Position numbers and translations under genes: made by a program. The notes under the pieces were generated by a model that was given only the letters and a program-made list of their open reading frames with translations, was not told the origin of the DNA and made no database searches. Positions 22,180-37,123 of a stretch of 64,000 bases of DNA are shown in pieces (within the stretch, counting starts at the first letter, position 1; each line of letters starts with the position of its first letter). The DNA is from Cichorium intybus (taxonomy: Eukaryota; Streptophyta; Magnoliopsida; Asterales; Asteraceae). The stretch spans positions 90,349,750 to 90,413,749 of the forward strand of contig CM042015.1 of NCBI GenBank assembly GCA_023525715.1, written 5' to 3'.

Positions 22180-22581
22180 TCTTGATATGACCTGGTTATA
22201 GGGATTAGGACTCAACTCTAATCTCATTATATGACCTGGTTTTGTGTAGTTGAACCGTGGCTTAATCTCCACTTATATGTCTCGGTTTTTAGATTAAAAC
22301 CGAGTTCTTAGAAAAACCTTATATGTCCTGGTTTTTGAATCAAAACTGAGTTTTAAAAAGTTCTTTATATATCCCGGTTTTTATATGAAAACCGAGTTTT
22401 AAAATAACCTTATATCCCCCGGTTTTTTTTATCAAAACCGAGTTCTTTTAAAAATAAAAGGTCCCGGTTTGAAAACCGGGTTATATATCATTTTTCACAT
22501 AGGACTCGCCTGACATAAAACCTGGTTGAAAACCAGGTTTTTTAATTAATTTAATCGGGTCTTATAACATGTTTTGTAGTG
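22180..22581. repeat. Hairpin-rich CACTA right subterminal array
   Basis: Six or more units of about 45-50 bp each contain an inverted pair such as CCGGTTTTT..AAAACCGAG, separated by TTATATG spacers. The last is CCTGGTTGAAAACCAGG, followed by the terminus GTTTTGTAGTG. Such arrays are typical of CACTA subterminal transposase-binding zones and could fold into serial hairpins. Confidence 0.7.
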
Positions 22582-23151
22582 ATTGCTTATTTTTTGGGCT
22601 GATTAGATTAGTCATAAAATTCTATTATGGCTGTTTTTTGTTTCATTTAAAATACCCTAATATATTATCATTCTCAAAAGTTTATTCGAGTCGGGAAAGT
22701 TTAATCAAACGAATATTTAATTCGTAATTATGCTTTACCGATTGTGGCTGTATTTTCCCATCAACTAGAAGTAGAAAAAACGCCTCAAAAAGTCTCGATA
22801 GAGTTCAAACGTGAGTTGACAGAGACGACCTTCTTTTTCTTTCAAGTCTCTACTTTTTTTTTAATTCTCTTTGAAAGATAATATTTTTTTTTCAAATCAA
22901 CTAGGTGGAAAGAAAATTGATGTTTGTTTTTTTTCTCCATGCTAAACAGACAAAAGAAATAGAATGATTTAGTATTTTTCAAGTCTCGGTGGAAGAAAAA
23001 ACATCCCAATAGTGCACAAGCCGACAATGGGAGCAATTTAGAAAAAGGTCCTCCAAATATCATATTTTTATATAGTTAAATTGAACAGATTATTTTAGCA
23101 TATATTACTTTTTAGGTAAAATGACGTCCATCGACGTTTTGGATATTAGTT
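22582..23151. other. AT-rich spacer
   Basis: No gene, RNA or repeat is recognised between the CACTA terminus and the PIF/Harbinger element. Confidence 0.4.
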
Positions 23152-23316
23152 TAAGGGTGGACGGAGTGGCTCGATAGATCGGCGATAGATGGGATTGGGT
23201 TGGGCGGTACCGCCGGTACCACCGGTACCGCTGCCCCCTCCCCTTCGGTTTCATCGGGCTCGGCTATGGCGGGTTGAGGCGTGTGATGGTGAAGCCGGTG
23301 ATCCCGCATCTTGCTT

Positions 23317-23318
<2 letters not shown>

Positions 23319-23410
<92 letters not shown>
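23319..23410. repeat. (AT)46 microsatellite
   Basis: A perfect AT dinucleotide run of about 92 bp at the end of the left arm of Harbinger derivative A. Long Ile-Tyr frames across it are artefacts. Confidence 0.97.
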
Positions 23411-27961
<4,551 letters not shown>

Positions 27962-28166
27962 TTATTTTTAGTATTATTTATCTAATTTTAATATTAAAAA
28001 TATGATGTGGCATCGTGGGTTCGGTGGGAACTGCTTCCATGGGTGAAAGATTGGTGAAAGATGGGGAAAAATGGAAGTGAGAGGAGAGAGAAAAGCTGAC
28101 GTGGCGCGTGGGTTCAGTGGGATGGGAAAGATCTACTCCCCCCACCCTAAAAGGTCCATTTTGTTA

Positions 28167-28421
28167 CTACCTCCGTCCCAAAATTATTGTCCACTTTGAA
28201 AAGTCAAAGTCTTTTTACTTTAACTTTGACCACGAATATCTATGTTTTTGTTATATAGTATTTGACAAAAAATATATAAACGGATAGTTTTTTAAAATGT
28301 TTTATAATTGGTATAATTTTCATCAAAAATAATAAAATACAAACAGAATTATTTAACGACAAAGTTGTAGATGAAAGACTAAAAAAGTCAAATGTGGACA
28401 ATAATTTTAGGACGGAGGGAG
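28167..28421. mobile_element. Stowaway MITE copy 2 (255 bp)
   Basis: The termini CTACCTCCGTCCCAAAATTA and, inverted, CTCCCTCCGTCCTAAAATTA lie within TA duplications (28165-28166 and 28422-28423). It has the same orientation and length as the copy at 17633-17887, with only scattered substitutions. It lies in the 297 bp between the two Harbinger elements. Confidence 0.93.
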
Positions 28422-28447
28422 TATTTTTTTGCTCTATAAAAGCATAA

Positions 28448-30429
28448 GGGTGGACGGAGTAGTATCGGGCTGGGCGAAAGATTGGCACGGGATGGGGGCG
28501 GTACCGCCGGTACCGCCGGTACCTCCGGTACCGCTACCCCTCCTCCTTGCGGGTTCGGCGGTTTCGGCAATGTAGCGGGTGAGGGAGGATGGTGAACCCG
28601 ATGATCCCAGCCACTTTTATAAATAAAAAAAATTTAATAATTAAAAAATTACATTCCCCTCATCCCTATAAATACCACACCTCCACTCCTTCACAAATCA
28701 CACCTTCACCCTTCTTTCTTCTCTCATTTTCTCTCAAAAACCCTTTGCCCTCTATTTTATAAAAAACTCTTTTTTTATAAAATGGATTCAAATCGTGGTA
28801 AATCCAAACGTCGCAGTTCCTCACAAAGCAGGAGCCGTGAAGTTCCCCCAACCCCATCCCCACACATTTACAGTTACACACAATACCCCAACCAATTCCA
28901 ACAAAACTTTTCACAATATCCCAACCAATTCCAACAATATCAAACTCAGTTTCCACAATACCCCAACCAATTCCAACAATGCTACGTCCCGGACACTTCT
29001 CATTTCCGTAACCAAGTGGAGTCCAGTGATGAAACCATTCCACCCTCGGATAACGAGGAGGAGCAAGAGGACGAGCAAGTGGAGGAGCAAGAGGACGAGC
29101 AAGTGGAGGAGCAAGAGGAGCAGCATGCAGATGACCAGGAGGACGCAGAGGAGGTTGTCCCAGAGACACAACCCTCTACGCGTAAAAGGAATTACACCCA
29201 CCGAGTAAAACGCAGAATTTGGGAGGAGAGGGAGGAGGTCGCCTTGGCGAAGGCATACATTAGTTGTTCTGAGGACCAAGAACGCGGAAACACCCAACGG
29301 TCCGACTCTTTCTGGCAGAATGTTTTGGAACATTTCCAGGCGCAAATTCCAGGTACCGATCGGACCAAGCATCAAGTCAACTCCAAGTACAAAGATATGC
29401 TAAATAAGGTAAATAAGTTCAATTGTATTTACAACAATAAAATGAACATGCGTGCCAGTGGGAGGGGGGATGCGGATGTTTTACAGGCCACCCATTCAGA
29501 GTACCGGAAATTGTACCGGTCCAGTTTCTCACATACAGGGGCATGGGAAATACTCAAAGAGCATGCCAAATGGGAAACGGTCAAAGAAATGGGGATGCAT
29601 TCCCCACATCATTCCGCCAAACGAAGTAAGACATCCGGCTCCAACCAATTCACCAACTCTCCTTCTGATGCACACTTTTCGCCTCAACCAATCGATCTTG
29701 ATGAAGCTTCCCCACAACCATCATTACATTCCCGGCAAAGAAAAGGGAAAAATGTAGCTGGATCTTCATCAATGCCAGATGGTTATCAGACCATCGTCGA
29801 TAAGATATCCGCACTGGCGAATATTAATGAGGCAGAAGCGCAGAAGAAGGAAACCCTCCGTGCAAAGAAAATGGCTGTTTTGGAGAAACAGGAGGAAGAA
29901 TTGACGAGGAAATCGGCCCTCCTTGAGCAAGAGATCGAAGCGCTCAAAAGGTCTCGTGAACAAAAAGACTTAAAATTCTTCCTTAAATCACATGATCATT
30001 TGACCGGATCAAAATTGGCATTGGTTCTTGGGAAGAAACAGGAAATTGCAGAAATGTATGGGTGGGAACTTTAGGATTTTTATTTCCGTTTTTAAGATTT
30101 TTATTTCCGTATTTAGGCTTTTTTTTTCTTGTACCGGTGTGTTTTTTAATTAAATGTAATTTAAATTTTCTTTAAATTTTGTGCATTTTATTATTATTTC
30201 TAATATTAAATTAAGTGTTAAAATTAATTTATTCATTTAATTAAAACATTTAAATATCAAATATATGATGTGGCATTGTGGGTTCAGTGGGTTCAGTGGG
30301 TACTGGTTCCATGGGTGAAAGATTGGTGAAAGATTGGTGAAAGATGGGGAAAATGGAAGTGAGAGGAGAGAGAAAAGCTGACGTGGCGTGTGGGTTCAGT
30401 GGGATGGGAGGGATCTACTCCCCCCACCC
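28448..30429 (+). mobile_element. PIF/Harbinger element B, ORF1 only (1982 bp)
   Basis: The left end GGGTGGACGGAGTAG and the inverted right end GGGTGGGGGGAGTAG match at 13 of 15 positions. TAA flanks both sides (28445-28447 and 30430-30432). Between the ends there is only the Myb/SANT-like ORF1 gene, and no DDE nuclease. PIF/Harbinger transposition needs both ORF1 and a nuclease, so this copy would depend on an autonomous relative. Confidence 0.87.
28782..30074 (+). CDS. Myb/SANT-like ORF1 protein of PIF/Harbinger transposon (430 aa)
   Basis: Single uninterrupted exon. The first ATG follows a CT-rich leader with a TATAAAT box (about 28670). The N-terminal 35 residues are basic/Ser-rich, then there are four Gln-rich repeats of the type YPNQFQQ (about residues 33-66). 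An acidic tract follows (about 84-125, EEQEDEQVEEQ repeated), then a Myb/SANT-like trihelix region (about 143-240: WEEREEVALAKAYISCSEDQ, SFWQNVLEHF, ..STKYKD-like). The C-terminal coiled coil covers about 330-395. This architecture matches plant proteins annotated as NAM-associated C-terminal or glutathione S-transferase T3-like, known as the DNA-binding partner of PIF/Harbinger nucleases. The open frame is intact, so it could be expressed. Host domestication is possible but the TIRs argue for a transposon gene. A decayed relative lies at 8720-9640. Confidence 0.85.
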   Translation: MDSNRGKSKRRSSSQSRSREVPPTPSPHIYSYTQYPNQFQQNFSQYPNQFQQYQTQFPQYPNQFQQCYVPDTSHFRNQVESSDETIPPSDNEEEQEDEQVEEQEDEQVEEQEEQHADDQEDAEEVVPETQPSTRKRNYTHRVKRRIWEEREEVALAKAYISCSEDQERGNTQRSDSFWQNVLEHFQAQIPGTDRTKHQVNSKYKDMLNKVNKFNCIYNNKMNMRASGRGDADVLQATHSEYRKLYRSSFSHTGAWEILKEHAKWETVKEMGMHSPHHSAKRSKTSGSNQFTNSPSDAHFSPQPIDLDEASPQPSLHSRQRKGKNVAGSSSMPDGYQTIVDKISALANINEAEAQKKETLRAKKMAVLEKQEEELTRKSALLEQEIEALKRSREQKDLKFFLKSHDHLTGSKLALVLGKKQEIAEMYGWEL

Positions 30430-30432
30430 TAA

Positions 30433-32258
30433 GGTTGAAAAAAATGTGTTTAATGCACCACTCACATGCATATAATCGGGTAAGACGGTAAAACCCTAAC
30501 CAATTTAGCAAAATATAATTCCACCTCATTAGATCAAAGTGACACGTTTGAAACAAATCATCCACCTCATCTGCGTGGACCCACAAAATTTTTAAGACTT
30601 AATCTTGAAATTAAAGAAAATAAATCTTGATCATTAATTTCTTTAAAATTAATCTTTCACCTTCTAAATTTATGATCCACGTAAATAAAAATTAACCAAT
30701 CAAAAAGCATAATTTCAATTTTCAAATAGATAGCAAATTTAGCCGATGACATATATACGTATTTTGTACTGTCGTTTTGTTTCCATCGACTCTCTCCCTT
30801 TCTCTCTTCCGTTCTCTCATCTAGTCAACCTTGAAAACCCTAACAATCCTTCGCCCTCCCATGAAGAAAACAATTGAATCCCTTCTTGACTTGCAACTTG
30901 ATCTGCAAAAAAGGAACACCGCCGCCATTTGGTTTGATTTTGAAGAACAGATCTGATTTTCACAATTTTGGGTTCTTCCTAAGCGGATTCATCAAAATCG
31001 AAGCCTTCAAACCTTCAAATGAAAATCGAAACCTTCAACACTCTCGTTGCCGTCATCGGCGACCACACCACCGACAACAGCCTTGCTGCGTCTGATACAA
31101 TAGCCACCACCGATCTCGTCTTTTTTTTTTTTTTTTTATATTTTTCGTCGATCTCTTCCGATACAAAATCGATTTCATCACTTTTGTCGTCGTTGATATT
31201 GTCTTCTTTCTTCATTACTTGTTGCAGCTGTTCCTTGCTGCAATCGTTCTTTCCTTCCTCTTCTTTATTTGTATCGTGGAATACAATAATTGTATCGTGG
31301 AACACAATAAACAAAAGAAATGACCCTCTATTTTTTACCAGGTCAAACCGAAACAAATAAAAAATACTAAAAAATGGCCACATGTACAAGACAGTTATTA
31401 TAAGTCAAGGGACCATATTAACAGGCTAAAATAAAGTTCAATCTTTTATTAGAAAACAAGAAAAAAAGGAGAAAGACTTTTTAAATCATAAGCTAAAAGT
31501 TTGATATGCCACATTGTCATTTTGCCTACTTTTTATTGATCAAACAAGACATTGTTGTTTTTTAGGCAAAATTCAAAAAGGACATTAAAATTACAACTAT
31601 CTAAAGGCGCAAGTGTACACATTGCCTAGTGTAGTGCTGGACTATCGTTCCGTGTTTTAGAGGGGGAAATTCAACTTATAGCATCCATAATATATTTTTA
31701 AAGAGTTTATTCGGTTAAATAAGCAATGTGAAGTCATAATAGTGATTTTGTTAGTTTTTTCATCTAAAGTTTTTTATATTGATTTTCAATTTATAAGCTT
31801 TGTGAATAGAGATATTTTATATTTTTAATATTGTTTTATCTATTTGTTTTATAATTAACATTAGTAGGACTCATAAATGAGCTTTGTAAAAACAACTCTC
31901 ATATACTAGATGTTTCTTAAACCTTTTTTCTTGGCGTGACAATGATTAAATCCGTAAAAAGTGATCTAAACTGTAGAGCAGTCCTATCCTAACCCGATAA
32001 ATATTGGTTTTTTTTTTAGATTTTGAACCTAATTAATTAAATAAATTAGATTACGGTTGAAAGTTACAAACCGATTTCAGCTACCAACCTGTTGAATTAT
32101 TATATTTATTCTAATTTTATACTTATTAAATATTTTATTTTAATAAGTAATACTTCAATTATTATCATCTTCAAGTTTGTGGTTATAGTTATTTTAAAAT
32201 TGAACAAATATTGGAGTTTATCATTCGTTCAGTTTTTACTTGAACAATTATTAGAGTA
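30433..32258. other. Intergenic stretch with CT-rich, leader-like patch
   Basis: No recognisable gene. Around 30790-31330 the plus strand has a CT-rich run, an ATG context and a 113-codon open frame (31019-31360) dominated by a T-tract-derived Phe run, with nothing family-specific. The direct repeat TTGTATCGTGGAAYACAATAA occurs twice, near 31269 and 31290. The remainder is AT-rich. Confidence 0.3.
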
Positions 32259-32372
32259 GGTAATGAAAGTGATTGATTTACTATATACAAATACAAGAGA
32301 TTGGGTTAGGCCAATCACAAAGGTAAAAGGGCTATCTAAACTATACAATAAATGGGCTGTAACCCGTGTATA

Positions 32373-35300
32373 CTAATATGCCCCCGCAGTTTGAGCGGGT
32401 GGACGAGAGCAAATGCTCAAACTGGATCTGAAATCCGTGAAGAGAGATGAGGGTAGCCCTTTTATGAAAATATCTGCATATTTGAGAGTAGAAGGGACAT
32501 GAAGGATACGTATTTGTCCGGTTGCAATCTTGTCACGAACGAAGTGAATATCCATCTATATATGTTTGGTGCGTTGGTGCTGCACAGGATTGGACAATAA
32601 GTACAAAAGCACTGATGTTGTCATAGTAGACAATGGTTGCTTTGGCTAGAGGTGAGTGAAGCTCACGAAGAAGGTTTCGTAACCAACAAGTTTCAGCTAA
32701 GGCGTTTGCGACACCTCGGTATTCCGCCTCGGCACTAGATCGTGAAACCGTTTGTTGACGTTTTGAAGACCAAGATAATAGATTGTCGTCAAGGAAAACG
32801 CAGTATCCACTCATGGAACGTCGAGTGGATGTGCATCCCCCCCCCCCCCCCAATCTGCATCTGAATATGCAATAAGACCTGAAGTAGAGGAAGGGTGTAG
32901 CTAAAGATCATAATCAAGTGTACCGCAGACATAACAAAGAAGGCGTTTTAGAGCATGAAGATGTGGTTCCCGTGGGTCGTGCATAAATAAACAAATCTGT
33001 TGCACGGAATAAGAGAGGTTCGTTCGGGTGAATGTAAGATACTGAAGTCCACACGCTAAGCTTCGATATAGAGATGGGTCTGAAACTGGAGGGCCGGATG
33101 GACCGAGTTTGGATTGAGTGTCAGCCGGAGTGCGACAAGGGTTGCAACTGGACATGTTGGCTCACGAAAGGAGCTCTAACGTGTATTTACGCAGCGATAC
33201 AAAAATTCCCTTGTCATCGTGAGTAGCTGCAATACCTAAGAAGTATGATAAGTAGCCCGGATCCTTCATGGAAAATTCTGTAGCAAGAAGGGAGATGATG
33301 CGGTGCATAAGATCTGAAGAAGAAGCTGTGAGAAGAATATCATCAACATAAAGCAGCAAGTATGCCACATCCTTGCCCTTGCAAAAGATAGATAGAGAGG
33401 ATTCGCAACGGCTGTGAGAGAAACCAATCCGAGTGATGTAGGAAGCAAAGGGTTGAAACCAAGCACGTGGGGCTTGTTTCAAGCCATAAAGAGACTCCTG
33501 TAGACGACACACATAATCAGGATGATTTGGATCTTTGAACCCCGGAGGTTGGTGCATGTAGACGGTCTCATTCCGGTGGCCATGCAAGAATCCATTTTTA
33601 ACATCAAGTTGATGAATTGGCCAAAGACGCGACAAGGCGAGACGGAAATATTGAGGATAGTGCGAATAGAGGCCGGTTCAACAACCGGGCTAAAAGTCTC
33701 GTCACAATCGATCCTGGGCCGTTGGATTTTGCCATTTACAACCAATTGTGCTTTGTAGCGCTCAAGAGACCCATCCGCCTTGTATTTCTTCCGATATAAC
33801 CACATCGAACGAATGATTTTTGCTCGTGAGGTCACGGAACAAGTTCCCAAGTACTATTAGCAATAAGAGCATTAAACTCGTCTTTCATGGAAATGGTCCA
33901 GTTTGGGTCTTGGAGTGCATGTAAGTGAGATTTGGGAAGGGAAGATTCAGTGGTGGTGTGAAGGTTGAGACGTTGGATAGGTTTGGAAATGCCGACACGG
34001 GATCGAGTGATCATGGGGTACGGAGAGGAAGATGGTAATATGCGTTCGGTTGGGTGTGGGTCGGTACCGACAAGAGAAGGAGAGAGGTTCTCGGTTTGAG
34101 GATGGGAGGGTGAGTCCGAGAGAGGTAGGGAGGGGGTATTGGTTTGGGAAGTGTGAGAGTGAGAGGATTTGGGTATGATGGAATCGGACATGAGAAGGTC
34201 GCAAGTTGTGGGAGATATGGCGCATGAGTCGTCAAGAAAGGTATATGATGGGGGTTGATTTGGTGACATGGCTTTAAAAGGAAAAAGGTTTCTTTAAAAG
34301 CGACATGACGTGAGATGATAATTTTTCGAGTGGATAGGTCAAAACAACGAAATCTGCGGTGTTTGGAAGGGTAATCAAGGAAGATACAAGGAGAAGAACT
34401 TGGGGCAAGTTTATGAGGTGTAGGAAGGTTCGGATAACATAAGCATCCAAAGACACGAAGATGTGAGAAAATGGGTCGTTTTTGGTGTAATTTTGTAAAG
34501 GGGGTTTCGTTGTTGATGGATGAGGAGGGTGTGATGTTGAGGAGGTGAGTGGCCATGTGTAAGGATTCCACCCAAAATGTAGGTAGAAGATGAGCTTGGA
34601 AGAGAAGGGTACGGATTATATTGTTGGTGGTTCGTATCATGCGCTCCGACTTCCTGTTTTGTTGGGAAGTACGAGGACATGAAAAGTGAAAAGCATTTGG
34701 TCAAATAGTGAGTGAAATTGTTTGTTTCAAATTCGCCCCCGTGATCACATTGGAGTTGTTGTATTTCAGTTTGAAATTGGGTATTGACGAGAGCACGAAA
34801 ATGAAGGAATTTGCGAAAAACATCAGATTTTCGTCTCAGTGGATAAACCCAAAAAATGTGAAAAATGGTCAAGAAACAATATATAATATTTTATGCCACT
34901 AGTACTAGGGATAGGAGATTCCTAGAAATCAGAATGAACAATCTCAAAATGTTTAGAAACATTAGAAATGGAACTAGTAAATGGTAATTTAATATGTTTG
35001 CCAAGCTGACACGCAAGGGCAATTGACATGAGAAGATGTCTTATTACAAGAAATAAACTAATCGAAAACTAATTGATTAAAAACTCGAGCGCCAAGGTGA
35101 CCGAGACGTTGATGCCATAGAAGAGAGCTGGAGGTAAGTAGAGCAACGGAAGACTGGAGATCAGGAGTGGCAGGGTATAAGTCACTAGAGCTGTCACACC
35201 TAAGCAGGACATGATGTGTGGGTAGATCCTTCACAGAAAAACCAAAATGATCAAATTTAATATAAACTTTATTATCAGTTGTAAAACGGCGAACGGATAT

Positions 35301-36645
35301 CAAAATTTTAATGATATTGGGTGTGACAATGATGTTGTGCAGATGTAATGGTCGATGTATGGAATAAATTTTAGAGTGACCAATGTAGGTTACGGGTATA
35401 GATTGACCATTGCCAAAAAAATAGATTTAATAGAACTATTATTGCTAAAAGACAAGAGTTTACCCGCATCAGAGACAAGGTGAGCGGTGGCACCTGTGTC
35501 CATGTACCAGCTAGCATCTGTCCCCTCGTTAACCGACAAAGAATTGAAAGCTTGAGTTAGGTTAGTTGGTTGGTCTTACGTCATATGAGGAACCACTGCC
35601 AAGGTGTTTGAAGAGTTGGAGTGACCGATGCATGAAAAGCTTGAGCATGTGGATCTGGAGGAGCGGGTGTGGACATGGTAGGCGGAGGGCCAAGAAGACC
35701 GGGCTATTGATTAGCCGTAGGTGGTCGGTGCTGCTGCTGAGTGGGCGAGTTGCTACTGGGCCGCAGATGGGACCAGAAGGGTGCGTAGGACCAGGGCAGG
35801 GGCTGCCAAGGTAGTGGGTAATGCTGCCAAGATAGCTGCGACGGAGAGAAACCGAGGGCAGCAGGAGGCTGCTGGCGGCACTGGTCGCTGTTGCTGCCAC
35901 TTCTATGGTGGTTGTTGGGCCGGCGACCACCACGAGAGGAACTGGTGGATGGGGCAGACTTGTTTCCGGCGAGAAGGACATTGGGGGAGGACGAGTGGTC
36001 CGAGTGAGAGGCTTGGTGATGGCGGTTGGTTTTGAAGCATTGTTCTTTAACAAGCAATTTGGAGCGGGCTTGGAGGAAAGTGGGAAGAGGATCCCAATGG
36101 CGTAGGAGAGTGGCAATGTGCTCGTATTGAGGGGTGAGGCCGTTGTGAAGGTGAGCAACTAAAGTCTTCTCAGGGATGGGGTTGTCAATATTTGCCAAGA
36201 GATCGGAGATGGATTTCATCTTTTGGCAATATTGAGCAATGGAGAGATCACCAAGAGTCATGCTTCGAAGTTCATTATCAAGCTCGATTGCCCGAGCGTC
36301 TTTGTTGTCACGAAAGAGAGCTTCAAGGCTTTGCCATACCGAATGAGATGTGGAGTCTTTCTTGAGGATCATGTTGAGAAACGATATCGTGAGTGTTCCA
36401 TAGAGCCAAGTTTTGACAACTGATTCAAGTTTGTACCACTCTTTGTCGTTGTCGGAGGTTGGTTTGGAGTCACCAGTAAGGAAAGAACGAACGCCAAACC
36501 CGCGACAGTGAGTTTCAGATAGTTCCCGCCAAGCATCATATTTTAGTTCGTTGAGATCTAGGATGATCGGGACATAGGTTTTGATGTTTATCACCCCGTA
36601 AGGTTTTTGATTGGAGGAGGAGGAATATGATGGTGTATCACCCAT
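32373..36645 (-). pseudogene. Copia B gag-pol polyprotein, frameshifted
   Basis: Gag is intact for 313 codons from the ATG at 36645 (UBN2-type: ..WLYGTLTISFLN.., then a Ser/Asn/Pro-rich tail). It then leaves frame near 35704. The protease patch DASWYMDTGATAHLVSD (about 35500) keeps the DTG triplet. GAG-pre-integrase WHQRLGHLG is at about 35110. The integrase core is broken (QLQCDHGGEFETNN near 34770), with its C-terminal part at 34011-34640 (..FWVESLHMATHLLN..HLRVFGCLCYPN). RT at 33162-33850 has LLLYVDDILL. RNase H at 32373-32853 has SRSSAEAEYRGVANA. A 15-C run (32837-32851) sits in the RT/RNase H linker. Several frameshifts make it inactive. Family resemblance: the relic in GDSL intron 4. 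Confidence 0.9.
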
Positions 36646-36747
36646 GGTATAGAAGAACGGTGAGTAGGGGAGAAGGTCCGGCCGGCGGCTAGGGTTACCG
36701 ACGGATTAGGAGGATCGAGAGAAATCAGGAGAAGAAATCTGATACCA

Positions 36748-37118
36748 TGAAAGTTATTGATTTTCCATAAATGAGAGCTCCAGTATAAAGATCTTCATTA
36801 GTTCGTAAACCGATTGTATGCCACCACTGATAAACACCAGAATAGACGATATTCACTGGGCCAAGAGCACCCCTTGAGTAAAAGCTTCTATAGCCAATTG
36901 ACCAAAATGAGGATCCCAAATTGCATGAGCAATAGGTCTTACATGTAAAGGGTCCTGCAACCATGACTCAAAATTTCCTTGTCAAGCTACATGAAAGAGA
37001 TTTTCGGAAGTCCAGAATACAAAAGATTGGGCTGGGCCAATCACAAAGGTAAAAAGGCTATCTAAAGTTTAGTTCTAAACTATACAATAAATGGGCTGTA
37101 AACCCGTGTACACTAATA
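36748..37118 (-). repeat. 5' LTR of copia B, interrupted by psaB fragment
   Basis: Its outer parts (36748-36766 and about 37018-37118) pair with the left LTR 32264-32378. A short extra stretch AAGTTTAGTT also distinguishes it. Its right end abuts the GGTAA duplication. Confidence 0.9.
36774..37014 (-). pseudogene. psaB: Plastid psaB fragment (NUPT) inside the copia B LTR
   Basis: Read on the minus strand, 241 bp encode a central piece of photosystem I P700 apoprotein A2. Matching segments include GNFESW, QDPLHVRPIAHAIWDPHFGQ, GALGPVNI.YSGVYQWW and TIGLRTNEDLYTGAL. A few substitutions and small indels break the frame. The fragment replaces a stretch corresponding to about 13 bp of the left LTR (ACTATATACAAAT), so it was inserted after or during formation of this LTR. 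As a short nuclear copy of a plastid gene it is non-functional. Confidence 0.93.
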
Positions 37119-37123
37119 GGTAA

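Larger units (their letters stand above)
16739..22581. mobile_element. Candidate CACTA (En/Spm) transposon territory
   Basis: The left edge CACTACTAAAACCC (16739) and the right edge GTTTTGTAGTG (ending 22581) look like the two inverted CACTA termini. Inside are a coiled-coil transposon protein tail near the left end and Ulp1-like protease exons near the right end, both typical cargo of plant CACTA elements. The subterminal repeats differ (TTTTCCGA-type on the left, CCGGTTTT hairpins on the right) and the flanking trinucleotides (GCA and ATT) do not match. The two ends may therefore belong to different elements. A Stowaway and a LINE fragment have inserted within. Confidence 0.45.
32264..37118 (-). 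mobile_element. Ty1/copia element B with very short (115 bp) LTRs
   Basis: The left LTR is 32264-32378 and the right LTR 36748-37118; the latter contains a 241-bp plastid fragment. Both begin TGAAAGT(G/T)ATTGATTT and end ..CCCGTGTAYACTAATA on the plus strand. The 5-bp duplication GGTAA flanks the element (32259-32263 and 37119-37123). Directly inside the right (5') LTR, on the minus strand, is TGGTATCAGATTTC (36747-36734), the initiator tRNA-Met primer site. A GGGGGCA purine tract abuts the left LTR. Coding order on the minus strand is gag to RNase H, with frameshifts. Confidence 0.94.

Noticed and set aside
28666..29375. Minus-strand frames of 150-167 codons opposite the Harbinger ORF
   Set aside because: They are shadows of the repetitive Gln/Glu-rich plus-strand coding region, giving Leu/Pro-rich nonsense.
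35721..36105. Plus-strand frames opposite copia B gag
   Set aside because: They are shadows of the minus-strand gag coding sequence.
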